Part shown: piece by piece, positions 1 to 8,640 of the stretch
Position numbering within the stretch: the stretch's first letter is position 1
Layout of the letters: every line of letters begins with the position of its first letter
Made by a program: the position numbers and the translations under genes
Assembly (NCBI RefSeq): GCF_007830125.1
Contig: NZ_VLLG01000004.1
Coordinates: 186,001 to 250,000, forward strand
DNA: 64,000 bases
Source of the DNA: Chitinophaga japonensis
GTDB taxonomy: Bacteria > Bacteroidota > Bacteroidia > Chitinophagales > Chitinophagaceae
Reading direction: 5' to 3'
The notes under the pieces: model-generated
Seen by the model: only the letters and a program-made list of their open reading frames with translations
Told to the model about the DNA's origin: nothing
Database searches by the model: none

Positions 1-2580
1 ACCGATGCGCTGAGCGAACAGAACGTTGATGCCGCACCGGGTAAATTTGGTGAGAACGGCGATCAGAGCTTTCAATATGTAATTAAGTACGCAGGCCGTT
101 TACAATCGGCTGAACAGTTTGGAAACATCATTATCAAATCTGCCGGTAAGGGGCAGTTGCTGCGGCTGAAAGATGTGGCCCGTATTGAACTGGGGGCGCA
201 AAACTATAGCTCAGTATCAGTGGTAAATGGTAAACCCACGGTAAATATTTCGGTAAGCCAGGTAGCAGGCGCCAATGCACAAAAAGTGATCGAGGAAGCG
301 ATAAAAGTGCTGAACGATGCGGCCACCACGTATCCTTCAGGTTTGCACAATACCAACCTGGTTAACATAAATAAATTCCTGGATGCTTCTATTGAAAAAG
401 TGATCCATACGCTGATAGAATGTTTCCTGCTGGTGTTCCTGGTGATCTTTATCTTTTTGCAGGACTTCCGCAGCACCATTATTCATGGGGTGTCTGTGCC
501 GGTGGCTATTTCGGGTACCTTCTTCTTCCTGTATTTATTTGGATACAGTATCAACTTGCTTACGCTGTTTGCGTTGGTACTGGCGATCGGTATAGTGGTG
601 GATGATGCCATTGTGGTGGTGGAAGCCGTGCACGCCAAGCTGGAGGAAGGATATACCTCGCCGCGAAAGGCGGCCATCGATGCGATGTCGGAGATCTCTA
701 CCGCCATCGTATCTATTACGCTGGTAATGGCGGCGGTGTTTGTACCGGTAACTTTTATCAGTGGTTCAACTGGTGTGTTCTATCAACAGTTTGGTATAAC
801 ACTGGCCATCGCTATTATGATCTCGGCGGTGAATGCGTTAACGTTGTGTCCTGCCCTCGCTGCCTTGTTCTTAAAACCACCTCATCACACCTCCGATCTA
901 CCCGAGCATAAAAAGAAAGGCTTCCGTTATCGTTTTGGAGTAGCATTCAATGCGAGTTATGATAACCTGTTGGGTAAATATAAAAAGTCGATCCACTTCC
1001 TGGGAGGCAAAAGGTGGATTGTAATAATTGCCATAGCCCTATTTGGCGGAACCTTTTATTACATGCTCAAGAAAACGCCTTCGAGTTTTGTGCCCAACGA
1101 AGACATGGGCACCATTTTCGTAAACATCAGCCTGCCGCCCGCTTCTTCGCTGGAACGTACTACTGCTGTTGCTGATAAAGTAGACAGCATTGTGCGTACC
1201 ATACCCCAAGTGAACAATGCGCTGCGTATGGCGGGGCAAAACTTCCTGGCCGGCAGTGGTAGCGCCTACGCCATGGAGATCCTTGAGTTGAAGAACTGGA
1301 GCGATCGCAAAGGCGTTAGCAATGAAGATGTGATCAAAACAATGCGTCAGAAAATGGCTGGTATTAAAGACGCCAACATTATATATATGTCGCTGCCCAC
1401 CATTACCGGTTTTGGCGCTAGTGGTGGTTTTGAGTTTCAGTTGCAGGACAAAGGCGGACATACTACTGCTGAGTTTTACAAGGTGGCGCAGAGCTTTTTG
1501 GCCGAGCTGAATAAACGTTCCGAAATACAATATGCAGCAACGGCATTCAATCCCAACTTTCCGCAATACCAGATGGACATAAACATTGCCAAGTGTAAGG
1601 AGGCGGGTATCAGCGTTAGTTCGCTGTTAAGCACTATGCAGATCTATTATGGCGCTTCCTACGCCAGCAACTTTAACCAGTATGGTAAACAATACCGCGT
1701 ATTGGTGCAGGCAGATACCAGTTATCGTGCCAATGTAGAAGGATTGAATAAAATATATGTACGCACCAGCGATGGCAAGAACATGGCGCCTGTTACCGAG
1801 TTCATTAGTATGAAGCGTGTGTATGGCCCGGAAAGTATCTCGCGGTTTAACCTGTTCAGTTCTATTTCGGTGAGCGGCGCACCCGATGCAGGGCACAGTA
1901 CCGGCGAGGCATTGCAGGCTATTAAAGACGTAGCGGCTAAAACATTGCCGGCTGGTTATGGTTACGAATTTTCGGGCATCAGCCGCGAAGAAGAGAACAG
2001 TGGTTCGCAGTCGGCCTACATTTTCTTACTGTGTTTGGTGTTTGTATACTTTTTATTGAGTGCGCAGTACGAAAGTTACATATTGCCATTGGCGGTGATA
2101 CTATCATTACCTGTAGGTTTGAGTGGGGTGTTTATGTTCGTGAATTTGTTTGGATTGGATAACAACATCTATGTACAGATCACGCTGGTGATGCTGATCG
2201 GTTTGCTGGCCAAGAATGCGATCCTGATCGTAGAGTTTGCGTTGCAACGCCGCCGGCATGGATTATCGATCTACCAGGCGGCACTGGAAGGGGCCGAAGC
2301 GCGGTTACGACCTATCTTAATGACCTCCTTTGCCTTTGTGTTCGGGTTGTTGCCGCTGATATTCTCCACCGGGGCAGGCGCTAATGGTAATAAGTCGATC
2401 GGCGTAGGCTCTATAGGCGGTATGCTGGTAGGTACCTTGCTGGGTGTGTTTGTGATACCGGTGCTGTTTATGATCTTCCAGGGTTTGCAGGAAAAGGTGA
2501 GCGGTCCGCCAAAAGACCACGATAAAGACGATGAAGAAGAAGAGGAAGAGAACAATAACAAGGAGCAACAACAATCATAA
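1..2580 (+). CDS. RND efflux transporter permease (HAE1/AcrB-like), 5' partial
   Basis: Inner-membrane pump of a tripartite RND drug/solvent efflux system, driven by the proton gradient. The frame is open from base 1, so 859 C-terminal residues are visible and roughly 190 N-terminal residues of a usual ~1050 lie outside the window. Seen directly: the TM4 proton-relay motif GIVVDDAIVVVE, porter-domain sequence, and the duplicated second half with LLAKNAILIVEFA. The last ~22 residues form a hydrophilic tail of Asp/Glu followed by Asn/Gln, longer and more acidic than usual in the family. The outer-membrane component follows 11 bp downstream, so the two are surely one operon; the membrane-fusion protein is expected to the left of the window. 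Substrate cannot be told from sequence. Confidence 0.96.
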   Translation, partial: TDALSEQNVDAAPGKFGENGDQSFQYVIKYAGRLQSAEQFGNIIIKSAGKGQLLRLKDVARIELGAQNYSSVSVVNGKPTVNISVSQVAGANAQKVIEEAIKVLNDAATTYPSGLHNTNLVNINKFLDASIEKVIHTLIECFLLVFLVIFIFLQDFRSTIIHGVSVPVAISGTFFFLYLFGYSINLLTLFALVLAIGIVVDDAIVVVEAVHAKLEEGYTSPRKAAIDAMSEISTAIVSITLVMAAVFVPVTFISGSTGVFYQQFGITLAIAIMISAVNALTLCPALAALFLKPPHHTSDLPEHKKKGFRYRFGVAFNASYDNLLGKYKKSIHFLGGKRWIVIIAIALFGGTFYYMLKKTPSSFVPNEDMGTIFVNISLPPASSLERTTAVADKVDSIVRTIPQVNNALRMAGQNFLAGSGSAYAMEILELKNWSDRKGVSNEDVIKTMRQKMAGIKDANIIYMSLPTITGFGASGGFEFQLQDKGGHTTAEFYKVAQSFLAELNKRSEIQYAATAFNPNFPQYQMDINIAKCKEAGISVSSLLSTMQIYYGASYASNFNQYGKQYRVLVQADTSYRANVEGLNKIYVRTSDGKNMAPVTEFISMKRVYGPESISRFNLFSSISVSGAPDAGHSTGEALQAIKDVAAKTLPAGYGYEFSGISREEENSGSQSAYIFLLCLVFVYFLLSAQYESYILPLAVILSLPVGLSGVFMFVNLFGLDNNIYVQITLVMLIGLLAKNAILIVEFALQRRRHGLSIYQAALEGAEARLRPILMTSFAFVFGLLPLIFSTGAGANGNKSIGVGSIGGMLVGTLLGVFVIPVLFMIFQGLQEKVSGPPKDHDKDDEEEEEENNNKEQQQS

Positions 2581-2591
2581 ACAAAGAAATT

Positions 2592-4007
2592 ATGTTATTA
2601 TCTATAAAGAATAGTTTGCTGGCAGGGTCGCTGTTACTGTTGGTGTATTCGTGCGGCATTACCCGCAAATATGAGCGGCCTGCCGATGTCCAAGCCAATA
2701 ATAAGTTATACCGTGGGACCAATAGCACCGATACCGCTACTATTGCCGACATACCCTGGCGGCAGTTGTTTACCGATCCGGCGCTGCAACGCCTGATAGA
2801 AACGGGGTTAAGCAATAACTACGATCTCAAAACAGCCGTAGCCCGTATGCAGAGTGCAGCGGCGGATGTGCAGCAGAGCAAGCTGGCTTTTTTGCCTACC
2901 TTATCGGCCACTGCCGAGGTAACGCATAGCAAGCCGTCGGCTGCGCAGGTAAAATCGAACGGTGTAAATGTTACCAGTATCCCCACCAATAATATTTACG
3001 CCCTTACCGGCAGCACCAGTTGGGAAATCGATGTATGGGGTAAACTGCGCAGCAACAAACGGGCCTATGTAGCTGCTTTTATGAAAAGCGAAGCTTATCG
3101 CCGGGCAGTACAAACACAACTGATCGCCAGCATCGCTACCGATTATTACCAGTTGCTGGCCTATGATAAACAGATACAGATAGTAGAAGCTACTATTGCC
3201 AACCGCCGTAAAGATGTGGATATTGTAAAAACACTGAAGGCAAGTGCGGTGGTTACCGGCGCCGATGTGGTGAACAGCGAAGCGACGTTGCATTCGGCCG
3301 AATTGCAATTGCCGGATCTGAAGCAGTCGCGTCGCGAGTTGGAAAATACCCTCAGCGCCTTGCTGGCCTTACCGGCAGATAGCATTGCGCGTACTACGTT
3401 CGATCAGCAACAGATCGACAGCTCTTTACAAACCGGTTTGCCGGCGCAGTTACTGGCCAATCGGCCGGATGTACAGGAAGCGGAGTATGCGTTCCGCAAC
3501 GCCTTTGAATTAACCAATGTAGCGCGCACGTATTTTTATCCTACGCTTTCCATTTCAGGTTCTGCAGGCTGGGCTACGGCCAATACGTTGAAAGGCTTTT
3601 TTGATGGCACGTTTTATGGTAGCCTGATAGGTGGTTTAACGCAACCCATCTTTAATCAGGGGCTGAACAAACAACGGTTAACGAAAGCACAGGCTACGCA
3701 ACAGGAAGCGTATTATAGTTTTCAGAATACGCTGTTAACGGCAGGGCAGGAGGTGAGCAATGCCTTGTATGCGTATGATATGGCGAAGGAAAAACAGGAA
3801 ATGCGTGGCGCGCAGATCGCATCACTGCAAAAGGCTACCGATTTTACCAAAGAGTTGCTGAAATACAGCAGCAGCACCAACTATACCGACGTGTTAACGG
3901 CCGAGCAGAACCTGTTGAGTGCCGAACTGAACAGTGTGAGCGATAAGTTACAGCAGTTAAAGGCGGTGGTATCGTTGTATAAAGCATTGGGCGGAGGATG
4001 GAAGTAA
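2592..4007 (+). CDS. Outer-membrane efflux lipoprotein (NodT/OprM family, TolC-like)
   Basis: Outer-membrane channel of the RND pump encoded just upstream. The first 21 residues are a lipoprotein signal with lipobox VYSC (acylated Cys21). The 471-residue length and the two repeated OEP regions rich in coiled-coil helices (around residues 70-270 and 290-470) fit the NodT subfamily. The motif LLANRPDVQEAE, conserved at the start of the second repeat, is present. The gene starts at ATG 2592, 11 bp after the permease stop. It is intact, but its stop codon lies about 12 bp before a dispersed-repeat-like sequence and a scar of mobile-element remnants, so the operon end has been remodelled. Confidence 0.95.
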   Translation: MLLSIKNSLLAGSLLLLVYSCGITRKYERPADVQANNKLYRGTNSTDTATIADIPWRQLFTDPALQRLIETGLSNNYDLKTAVARMQSAAADVQQSKLAFLPTLSATAEVTHSKPSAAQVKSNGVNVTSIPTNNIYALTGSTSWEIDVWGKLRSNKRAYVAAFMKSEAYRRAVQTQLIASIATDYYQLLAYDKQIQIVEATIANRRKDVDIVKTLKASAVVTGADVVNSEATLHSAELQLPDLKQSRRELENTLSALLALPADSIARTTFDQQQIDSSLQTGLPAQLLANRPDVQEAEYAFRNAFELTNVARTYFYPTLSISGSAGWATANTLKGFFDGTFYGSLIGGLTQPIFNQGLNKQRLTKAQATQQEAYYSFQNTLLTAGQEVSNALYAYDMAKEKQEMRGAQIASLQKATDFTKELLKYSSSTNYTDVLTAEQNLLSAELNSVSDKLQQLKAVVSLYKALGGGWK

Positions 4008-4019
4008 TGAGCAAATGTG

Positions 4020-4039
4020 CCCTTCGACTACGCTCAGGA
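4020..4039. repeat. Short dispersed-repeat-like sequence
   Basis: The 20-mer cccttcgactacgctcagga resembles a short repeat motif seen between genes in many unrelated bacterial genomes. It sits directly after the efflux operon and interrupts the possible transposase remnant read on the opposite strand. Only one copy is seen in this window, so repeat status rests on recollection of the motif. Confidence 0.4.
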
Positions 4040-4154
4040 CTTCCATCCGGTACATTTCTGTGAACAGATTGGAGAGATCTTTACCGGATTTGATTCTACC
4101 GCTCTTTAGACGATTGGCCAGTTCCTCTTGAATGGCCTGCTGTAGCTTGTCCAT
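4030..4154 (-). pseudogene. Possible IS256-type transposase N-terminal remnant
   Basis: On the minus strand an ATG at 4154 opens a frame whose first ~40 residues (MDKLQQAIQEELANRLKSG, then KDLSNLFTEMYRMEV) resemble the N-terminal helices of mutator/IS256-like transposases, which precede the EGE...HLGY region. Similarity stops where the dispersed-repeat-like sequence begins. Nothing of the DDE catalytic core is present, so this is at best a dead fragment. It could also be a random open frame. The nearby integrase remnant supports the scar interpretation. Confidence 0.3.
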
Positions 4155-4190
4155 AAGATAACTGATTATTTAAAGTTAAGATCTATCGGA

Positions 4191-4225
4191 TGGTAGCTCA
4201 GCTAACATTTACTGCTGAGCTACCA
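4191..4225. repeat. Perfect 12-bp inverted repeat (hairpin)
   Basis: tggtagctcagc at 4191-4202 is matched exactly by gctgagctacca at 4214-4225 around an 11-nt loop; with one bulged A the stem extends by a further ggat/atcc. It lies between the two mobile-element remnants. There is no T-tract, so it is not a canonical intrinsic terminator; it may be an element end. Confidence 0.6.
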
Positions 4226-4255
4226 ATCCTATCATCCTAACCTTTACACAGTTAT

Positions 4256-4440
4256 CTAAACACTACCCTTTACTTCCTTTTCAAAGCTGTCCAGGTAGTT
4301 TTAACATCGGTATGCCCTAAAGCCTCCTGAATAAATTCCGTACTGGCTCCCGACCGCTTCAGTACTGTAGAGAAGGTATGGCGCTATATAGGTGGTTAGC
4401 TTTTTGTCTATGCTCAATGCTCCTTTAATAAACGCTTTAT
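4256..4440 (-). pseudogene. Tyrosine recombinase (integrase) C-terminal remnant, frameshifted
   Basis: Read on the minus strand in shifting frames, this stretch encodes the end of a Bacteroidota tyrosine integrase: LSIDKKLTTYIA, then a short deletion, then RHTFSTVLKRSG, ASTEFIQEALGHTDVKTT, then another short deletion, then LDSFEKEVKGSV and a stop at 4256-4258. The box II arginine/histidine (RHTF) and the LGH motif survive. The segment that should carry the nucleophilic tyrosine (typically ENY before LDSF) is deleted, and an in-frame TAG precedes RHTF. The gene is therefore inactive. It marks an old integration event between the efflux operon and the ChrB genes. Confidence 0.75.
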
Positions 4441-4698
4441 ATAGGCCAGATAGGTAAAACCAATAGTATCCGGCTCCAAAGCGGTTTCTTTTAGAATAGG
4501 GAATTTCTTGTAAAATGGGGGGTAGTCAAATTCATCATTTGCAGGAGGCAATTCGTGAACTGAAAAGTACTCGCTACACAATAGCCTTGGAAGATAAACA
4601 TGAATGAGAACATAAGAAGTAAGCGTATAGAAACTTACGGCGCCCCTCTTTGTATAATCATGAATTGAAGATTGCTCCTTTGAAAATCGGGAATTCAC
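4414..4698 (-). CDS. Hypothetical 94-residue protein, doubtful
   Basis: An ATG-started frame of 94 residues with aromatic-rich composition (for example FDYPPFYKKFPIL). I do not recognise a domain. Its last ~9 codons overlap the integrase remnant in another frame, so it may be part of the decayed element rather than a working gene. No clear promoter or ribosome site is visible. Confidence 0.25.
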   Translation of the reverse strand: MNSRFSKEQSSIHDYTKRGAVSFYTLTSYVLIHVYLPRLLCSEYFSVHELPPANDEFDYPPFYKKFPILKETALEPDTIGFTYLAYIKRLLKEH

Positions 4699-4864
4699 AG
4701 AAGATCATTTTCCTCCCCAAAGCGTATTGTTAAGTGGATTATCGTTGAAAATGTCAGGCCCTTCTGAAAAGGTTATTCAGAAAGTCCTTAGATTGAACAA
4801 CGATGCTCGCTGCAAGCACAGGAAACCCGGGAAAAAAGAGTATTTTGTGCTATATTGTTTCCTT

Positions 4865-5704
4865 ATGAAATGGATAACCCGGGAGCACCCAAAGATTGAC
4901 CGTATTGCCTCTCCCTGGCTGATAAAACGTTTTATTGATCCCGATGCGGAGATCATCTACGTACCTTTCAGCGATGTGCTGTCCCAGGCAGCCTCCCTGG
5001 ATGCTATTCCATTTGACATTCCGGGAGTGGAGCACACTCACTACGCAGATGAATGTACGTTTGACTACCTGGTGAAAAAATACCGTATCACGGACCCTGC
5101 CGTATTGGCCATGGCCCCGATTGTACGGGGGGCGGATACGGATCGCCATGACATGGCGCCGCAGGCATCCGGCTTATGGGCAATATCGGCGGGTTTGGCC
5201 TACAACTATAATGACGATCACGAGCTGCTTGACAAGGGAATGCTGATCTATGACGCTCTTTATAGTTGGGCCCGGCACCTGCAGCATGAGAAGCATACCC
5301 AGCAACCCTATGAGCATTTGCTGCTGGAAATGTTCAACCGGTTTTTCAAACCAAAGCAACGTGAAGGAAGCCATATGCCCGCCTGGGCGCAGGAATTGAA
5401 GGAAATGATACAGGACCATATTGATTCCAGTCTTAGCCTGAAAGAATTGTCTAAAGATCTCGATATTAATCCGTCCTACCTTTCCCGGGAGTTTTCAAAA
5501 CACTTCAATAATCTTTCTTTTGGGGAATATATCCGGAAACAACGTATTGACCGGGCTATCCAGTTAATGGAAGACCCTGCCTACTCCTTAACCGAGATCA
5601 GCTACCTTACCGGGTTTTCCGATCAAAGCCATTTTACGCGGATTTTCAGAAAGTACACAGGTCAAAATCCATCAACATACCGCAAAAACCTGTTGAAAAA
5701 GTAA
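4865..5704 (+). CDS. ChrB C-terminal-domain / AraC-type HTH fusion regulator
   Basis: The N-terminal half is a ChrB C-terminal domain (chromate-sensing family) starting MKWITREHPKIDRIASPWLI and including the conserved region around PQASGLWAISAGL. The C-terminal ~100 residues are a complete AraC/XylS double helix-turn-helix (around SLKELSKDLDINPSYLSREF and SYLTGFSDQSHFTRIFRKYT). This makes it a probable one-component regulator in which the ChrB domain takes the sensor place. The ATG at 4865 is chosen because it aligns exactly with the start of the paralogue at 5793; an in-frame ATG at 4751 would add 38 residues with no family match. A ChrB-only paralogue and a DUF1259 lipoprotein follow on the same strand. 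No ChrA transporter gene is in the window. Confidence 0.85.
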   Translation: MKWITREHPKIDRIASPWLIKRFIDPDAEIIYVPFSDVLSQAASLDAIPFDIPGVEHTHYADECTFDYLVKKYRITDPAVLAMAPIVRGADTDRHDMAPQASGLWAISAGLAYNYNDDHELLDKGMLIYDALYSWARHLQHEKHTQQPYEHLLLEMFNRFFKPKQREGSHMPAWAQELKEMIQDHIDSSLSLKELSKDLDINPSYLSREFSKHFNNLSFGEYIRKQRIDRAIQLMEDPAYSLTEISYLTGFSDQSHFTRIFRKYTGQNPSTYRKNLLKK

Positions 5705-5792
5705 GTCCTGTACAAAAAAGGGTAATTCCTGTTCTATTCCAGGCGCTCATTAATAGGTAGCATTGCACCTGGTTGATCAATCTCCTGTTATT

Positions 5793-6266
5793 ATGAAATG
5801 GATTACAAGAGAACGACCTAAAATTGACCGCATTGCCTGCCCCTGGCTGATAAAACGGTTCGTGGACGCGGAAGCCGTGTTCCTGTACGTGCCTAAAGAG
5901 GAGGTATTTGAACAGGCACGCGTGCAGGAGGCCATCCCTTATGATATTCCGGGGGCTGAATATTCCCATTACGGCGAAGCATGTACCTTTGACTACGTGA
6001 TTCGTAAGCACGAACTGTCGGACCCCGCGCTACAAATAATTGCCATTATCGTACGGGGCGCGGATACCGGCCGCTTTGACCTGGCGCCACAGGCGGCGGG
6101 GCTATGGGCCATTTCAGCCGGGCTTTCCCATAATTATCCGGACGATCACGCCCAACTGGAGATCGGGATGAAAATATACGATGCCCTGTATAGCTGGGCG
6201 AGGTTTGCCCGGGATGAGCGGCATAGCTGGGACCCCGATCTGCTGACGTATAGAAAACCTAAGTAA
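5793..6266 (+). CDS. ChrB C-terminal-domain protein (chromate-resistance family), stand-alone
   Basis: A 157-residue protein made only of the ChrB C-terminal domain. It begins MKWITRERPKIDRIACPWLI and is closely similar throughout to the N-terminal half of the preceding fusion gene, so the two are tandem paralogues. The fusion's HTH is absent here. In proteobacteria ChrB regulates chrA in response to chromate; whether this stand-alone form regulates or acts enzymatically is not clear. It is followed 14 bp later by the DUF1259 lipoprotein, indicating one operon. Confidence 0.85.
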   Translation: MKWITRERPKIDRIACPWLIKRFVDAEAVFLYVPKEEVFEQARVQEAIPYDIPGAEYSHYGEACTFDYVIRKHELSDPALQIIAIIVRGADTGRFDLAPQAAGLWAISAGLSHNYPDDHAQLEIGMKIYDALYSWARFARDERHSWDPDLLTYRKPK

Positions 6267-6280
6267 ACTATATTAACGTA

Positions 6281-7243
6281 ATGAAGACCACCACCATTTT
6301 ATCCGTATTCGCAGGCGTTATCCTGCATGGCTGCCAGCCTTCCACCGGGCCGGCCACAGATTCCCGGACGGGAGCAAAGAATGATTCCAACACGATTGTT
6401 TGTCCGCCGGGCAGCAGTAAGCTGGACATTGCCGCTATTGAGCGGGTAACCGGGATGAAAGGCATTGAGAAGAACGGTGAATACAAGATCACCGTCCCCC
6501 AAAACGACCTGCATGTGATCGTTGACGGATTTAAGATCATTCCGGCAATGGGCCTTGGAAGTTGGGTTTGTTTCACACCCTGCAGGGACAGTGCGATGGT
6601 AATGGGTGATATTGTTCTTACAGAAACGGATCTCGCCCCGGTGCAGCAGGAAGTGATCCGCCAAGGCTTTACCATTACGGCTATCCATAATCATTTTGTG
6701 CGTAACCACCCTAATATTATGTATATGCATATCGATGGTAAGGGCTCGGTTGAACAGTTGGCGGGCAATGTGAAGGCGATTTTCGGAAAGGTGAAGGAAG
6801 TACGCGGGCATAATCCAAAGGAAAGCAAGGCGGACAGCGTTATCAATACCCTGCCAATTCCCCTGCTGGATTCCCTTTTAGGGCACAAGGGAGAGTTGAG
6901 CAAAGGGGTGTATAAGTATACCATTGGCCGGCCGGATGTACCGTTGCAGGAACATGGTATTCCTGTAAGCAGCTTTGCCGGTTTCAATACCTGGGCGGCC
7001 TGGCAGGGAACTGCAGAAAAAGCAGCAGTAGCGGGGGACTTTACGATGCTGGAAAATGAGGTGGCGCCGGTCATCCGGGCGTTGGTGGAAAACGGGATAG
7101 AGGTTGTGGCGGTCCATAATCATATGGTACATGAACAGCCTCGTGTCTTTTTCCTGCACTATTGGGGCACCGGACCTGTTGAACAGTTGGCGGCAGGGTT
7201 AAAAGCAGCGCTGAACCAGACCGGCCGCAGCGCGGTACAATAA
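6281..7243 (+). CDS. Double LppY/LpqO-domain (DUF1259) lipoprotein
   Basis: A 320-residue lipoprotein: a short signal ends with lipobox LHGC (Cys18). The mature part holds two tandem copies of the LppY/LpqO (DUF1259) domain, roughly residues 45-165 and 190-310. Each copy carries a histidine motif, IHNHFVRNHP (HNH at 136-138) and VHNHMVHEQP (HNH at 279-281), which looks like a metal site. The family's biochemical role is unknown. Proximity to ChrB-domain genes suggests a role in metal or oxyanion stress at the cell envelope; that is inference. Confidence 0.85.
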   Translation: MKTTTILSVFAGVILHGCQPSTGPATDSRTGAKNDSNTIVCPPGSSKLDIAAIERVTGMKGIEKNGEYKITVPQNDLHVIVDGFKIIPAMGLGSWVCFTPCRDSAMVMGDIVLTETDLAPVQQEVIRQGFTITAIHNHFVRNHPNIMYMHIDGKGSVEQLAGNVKAIFGKVKEVRGHNPKESKADSVINTLPIPLLDSLLGHKGELSKGVYKYTIGRPDVPLQEHGIPVSSFAGFNTWAAWQGTAEKAAVAGDFTMLENEVAPVIRALVENGIEVVAVHNHMVHEQPRVFFLHYWGTGPVEQLAAGLKAALNQTGRSAVQ

Positions 7244-7331
7244 ACATTGAAAAAAGCCATGTTAAAACATATAGCTCCACCTTATAGCTTAAGGAGCAAA
7301 TTCCATGCGGCTTTCGCTACCATCTGCCCCA

Positions 7332-8402
7332 TTACGACAGGTGCTTTCTTTCCAGCCAGGAAGTGAATACGGTATAAAAAACAGCCATAATGATCGCTCC
7401 CTTGAACATGCCGGTAAATCCCCAGGCGGCCATTCCACCTACCACGCCTATGAACAATACCAGGAATGGCAGCCTGCCGCCACTCTTTGCTATCAGTATG
7501 GGTTTTAATACTGCATCAACTGCCAGCACTGCCGCACCATAAATGCCCAGGAATATGGCAGTGCCCGTGTGTCCCTGCACGGCTGCCCATATTACCAGTG
7601 GCGCCCATACGATAAGCGGACCTACCTGTATCAGTACCAGGAAGAACACCAGGGCTGCCAATAATACTTTAAAATGCAGTCCGGCAATAGCAAAGCCTAT
7701 CCAGGAGATGAGAGTGGCTATGAACGCCGTTCCCATTACCCCGATGGAAACCCCTTTGATGGCATGGGCGGTGGCATATAGCAGGCTCAAACCATCTCTT
7801 TTTCCCAATAAGTGCTGCAACGTGGACCTGAACATCTGTAATATCTTGTCGCCGCCCGCCAGCAGGAATGCTGATGTAATGATACCAAGTATTATCTGCA
7901 CAGCAGCGCCTGCGATGCCTGCTCCACCGGTGAGGATATGATACAGGATTGTTTTTACCTGGTGCTCATAGCCAATCAGTGTTTCCCTGGGGTTTTCCTG
8001 CAGGTGTTGCCAGAAGCTGAAGGCAGTATCTCCAACATAAGGCATGCCTGTAACGGTGTCCGGCAGGTCTGGCAGGCCATGTACCCTTACGTCGTCTACC
8101 AGGTGCAATATATCCTTTACATGCCTGCCCAGGGCCGCAATGGCGTAAATGAACGGCAGCGCCACTATCAGGATCAGTATCACGGCATAGATCGTAGCGG
8201 CCAGTTTCCGCTTCCGTTTCAGCAGGCGGGCCAGCCATTTATAAGGTTGCTCCATAGATACATAGAAGATCAGCGCAAAGGTGAATACGCCAAAGAAGAT
8301 CTTCAGCACATCATACAATGCCAGTAATAATGCCAGCAACAACAGCAATACAAGGGCAGTTTCCAGGATACTGCGCGATGAAGGGGAATCAGCGTATCGC
8401 AT
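7332..8402 (-). CDS. AI-2E family transporter (PerM/YdiK-like membrane protein)
   Basis: A 356-residue polytopic membrane protein of the AI-2E transporter family (PF01594). About seven hydrophobic segments are visible: a closely spaced pair at residues 15-50, one near 68-90, and a cluster from ~160 to 345, with the usual conserved stretch around LVFFLVLIQVGPLIVWAPLV. Members include E. coli TqsA (AI-2 export) and ion/proton antiporters, so the family name does not fix the substrate. The gene is convergent with the DUF1259 operon, with 88 bp between stops, and divergent from the secreted-repeat gene at 8641. Confidence 0.88.
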   Translation of the reverse strand: MRYADSPSSRSILETALVLLLLLALLLALYDVLKIFFGVFTFALIFYVSMEQPYKWLARLLKRKRKLAATIYAVILILIVALPFIYAIAALGRHVKDILHLVDDVRVHGLPDLPDTVTGMPYVGDTAFSFWQHLQENPRETLIGYEHQVKTILYHILTGGAGIAGAAVQIILGIITSAFLLAGGDKILQMFRSTLQHLLGKRDGLSLLYATAHAIKGVSIGVMGTAFIATLISWIGFAIAGLHFKVLLAALVFFLVLIQVGPLIVWAPLVIWAAVQGHTGTAIFLGIYGAAVLAVDAVLKPILIAKSGGRLPFLVLFIGVVGGMAAWGFTGMFKGAIIMAVFYTVFTSWLERKHLS

Positions 8403-8548
8403 AAGGCGTATTATTGTCTAAGGTAAACAATCACAGGGTTGAAAGCTTATCGGCAGGTATTTAAAAAACAAATATAATAAAATGTATTTGGTACAGGATA
8501 GGCGTGCCGGGAAAGTTTTATCACTCCGGCAACACGATTGCTGGCTTC

Positions 8549-8577
8549 AGCCTGCTTAAATCCCGGTTCAGCAGGCT
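8549..8577. repeat. Inverted repeat in the 8403-8640 intergenic region
   Basis: agcctgct (8549-8556) and agcaggct (8570-8577) form an 8-bp perfect stem around a 13-nt loop; flanking ctt/aag extends it with one bulge. It lies ~65 bp before the ATG at 8641 in an otherwise AT-rich, featureless divergent intergenic region. It could be an operator or an mRNA leader structure. Confidence 0.5.
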
Positions 8578-8640
8578 AAGCTTGGTGCGCGAAGTGAATT
8601 ATTGTATTTTATCAGCATATTTATCTATTCGATAATTTTT

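Noticed and set aside
4191-4225. tRNA D-arm-like string ggtagctcag
   Set aside because: It is simply one arm of a perfect hairpin; no tRNA cloverleaf surrounds it.
7332-8402. Quorum-sensing role from the AI-2E family name
   Set aside because: Family members transport different substrates and no AI-2 synthesis or uptake genes are nearby.
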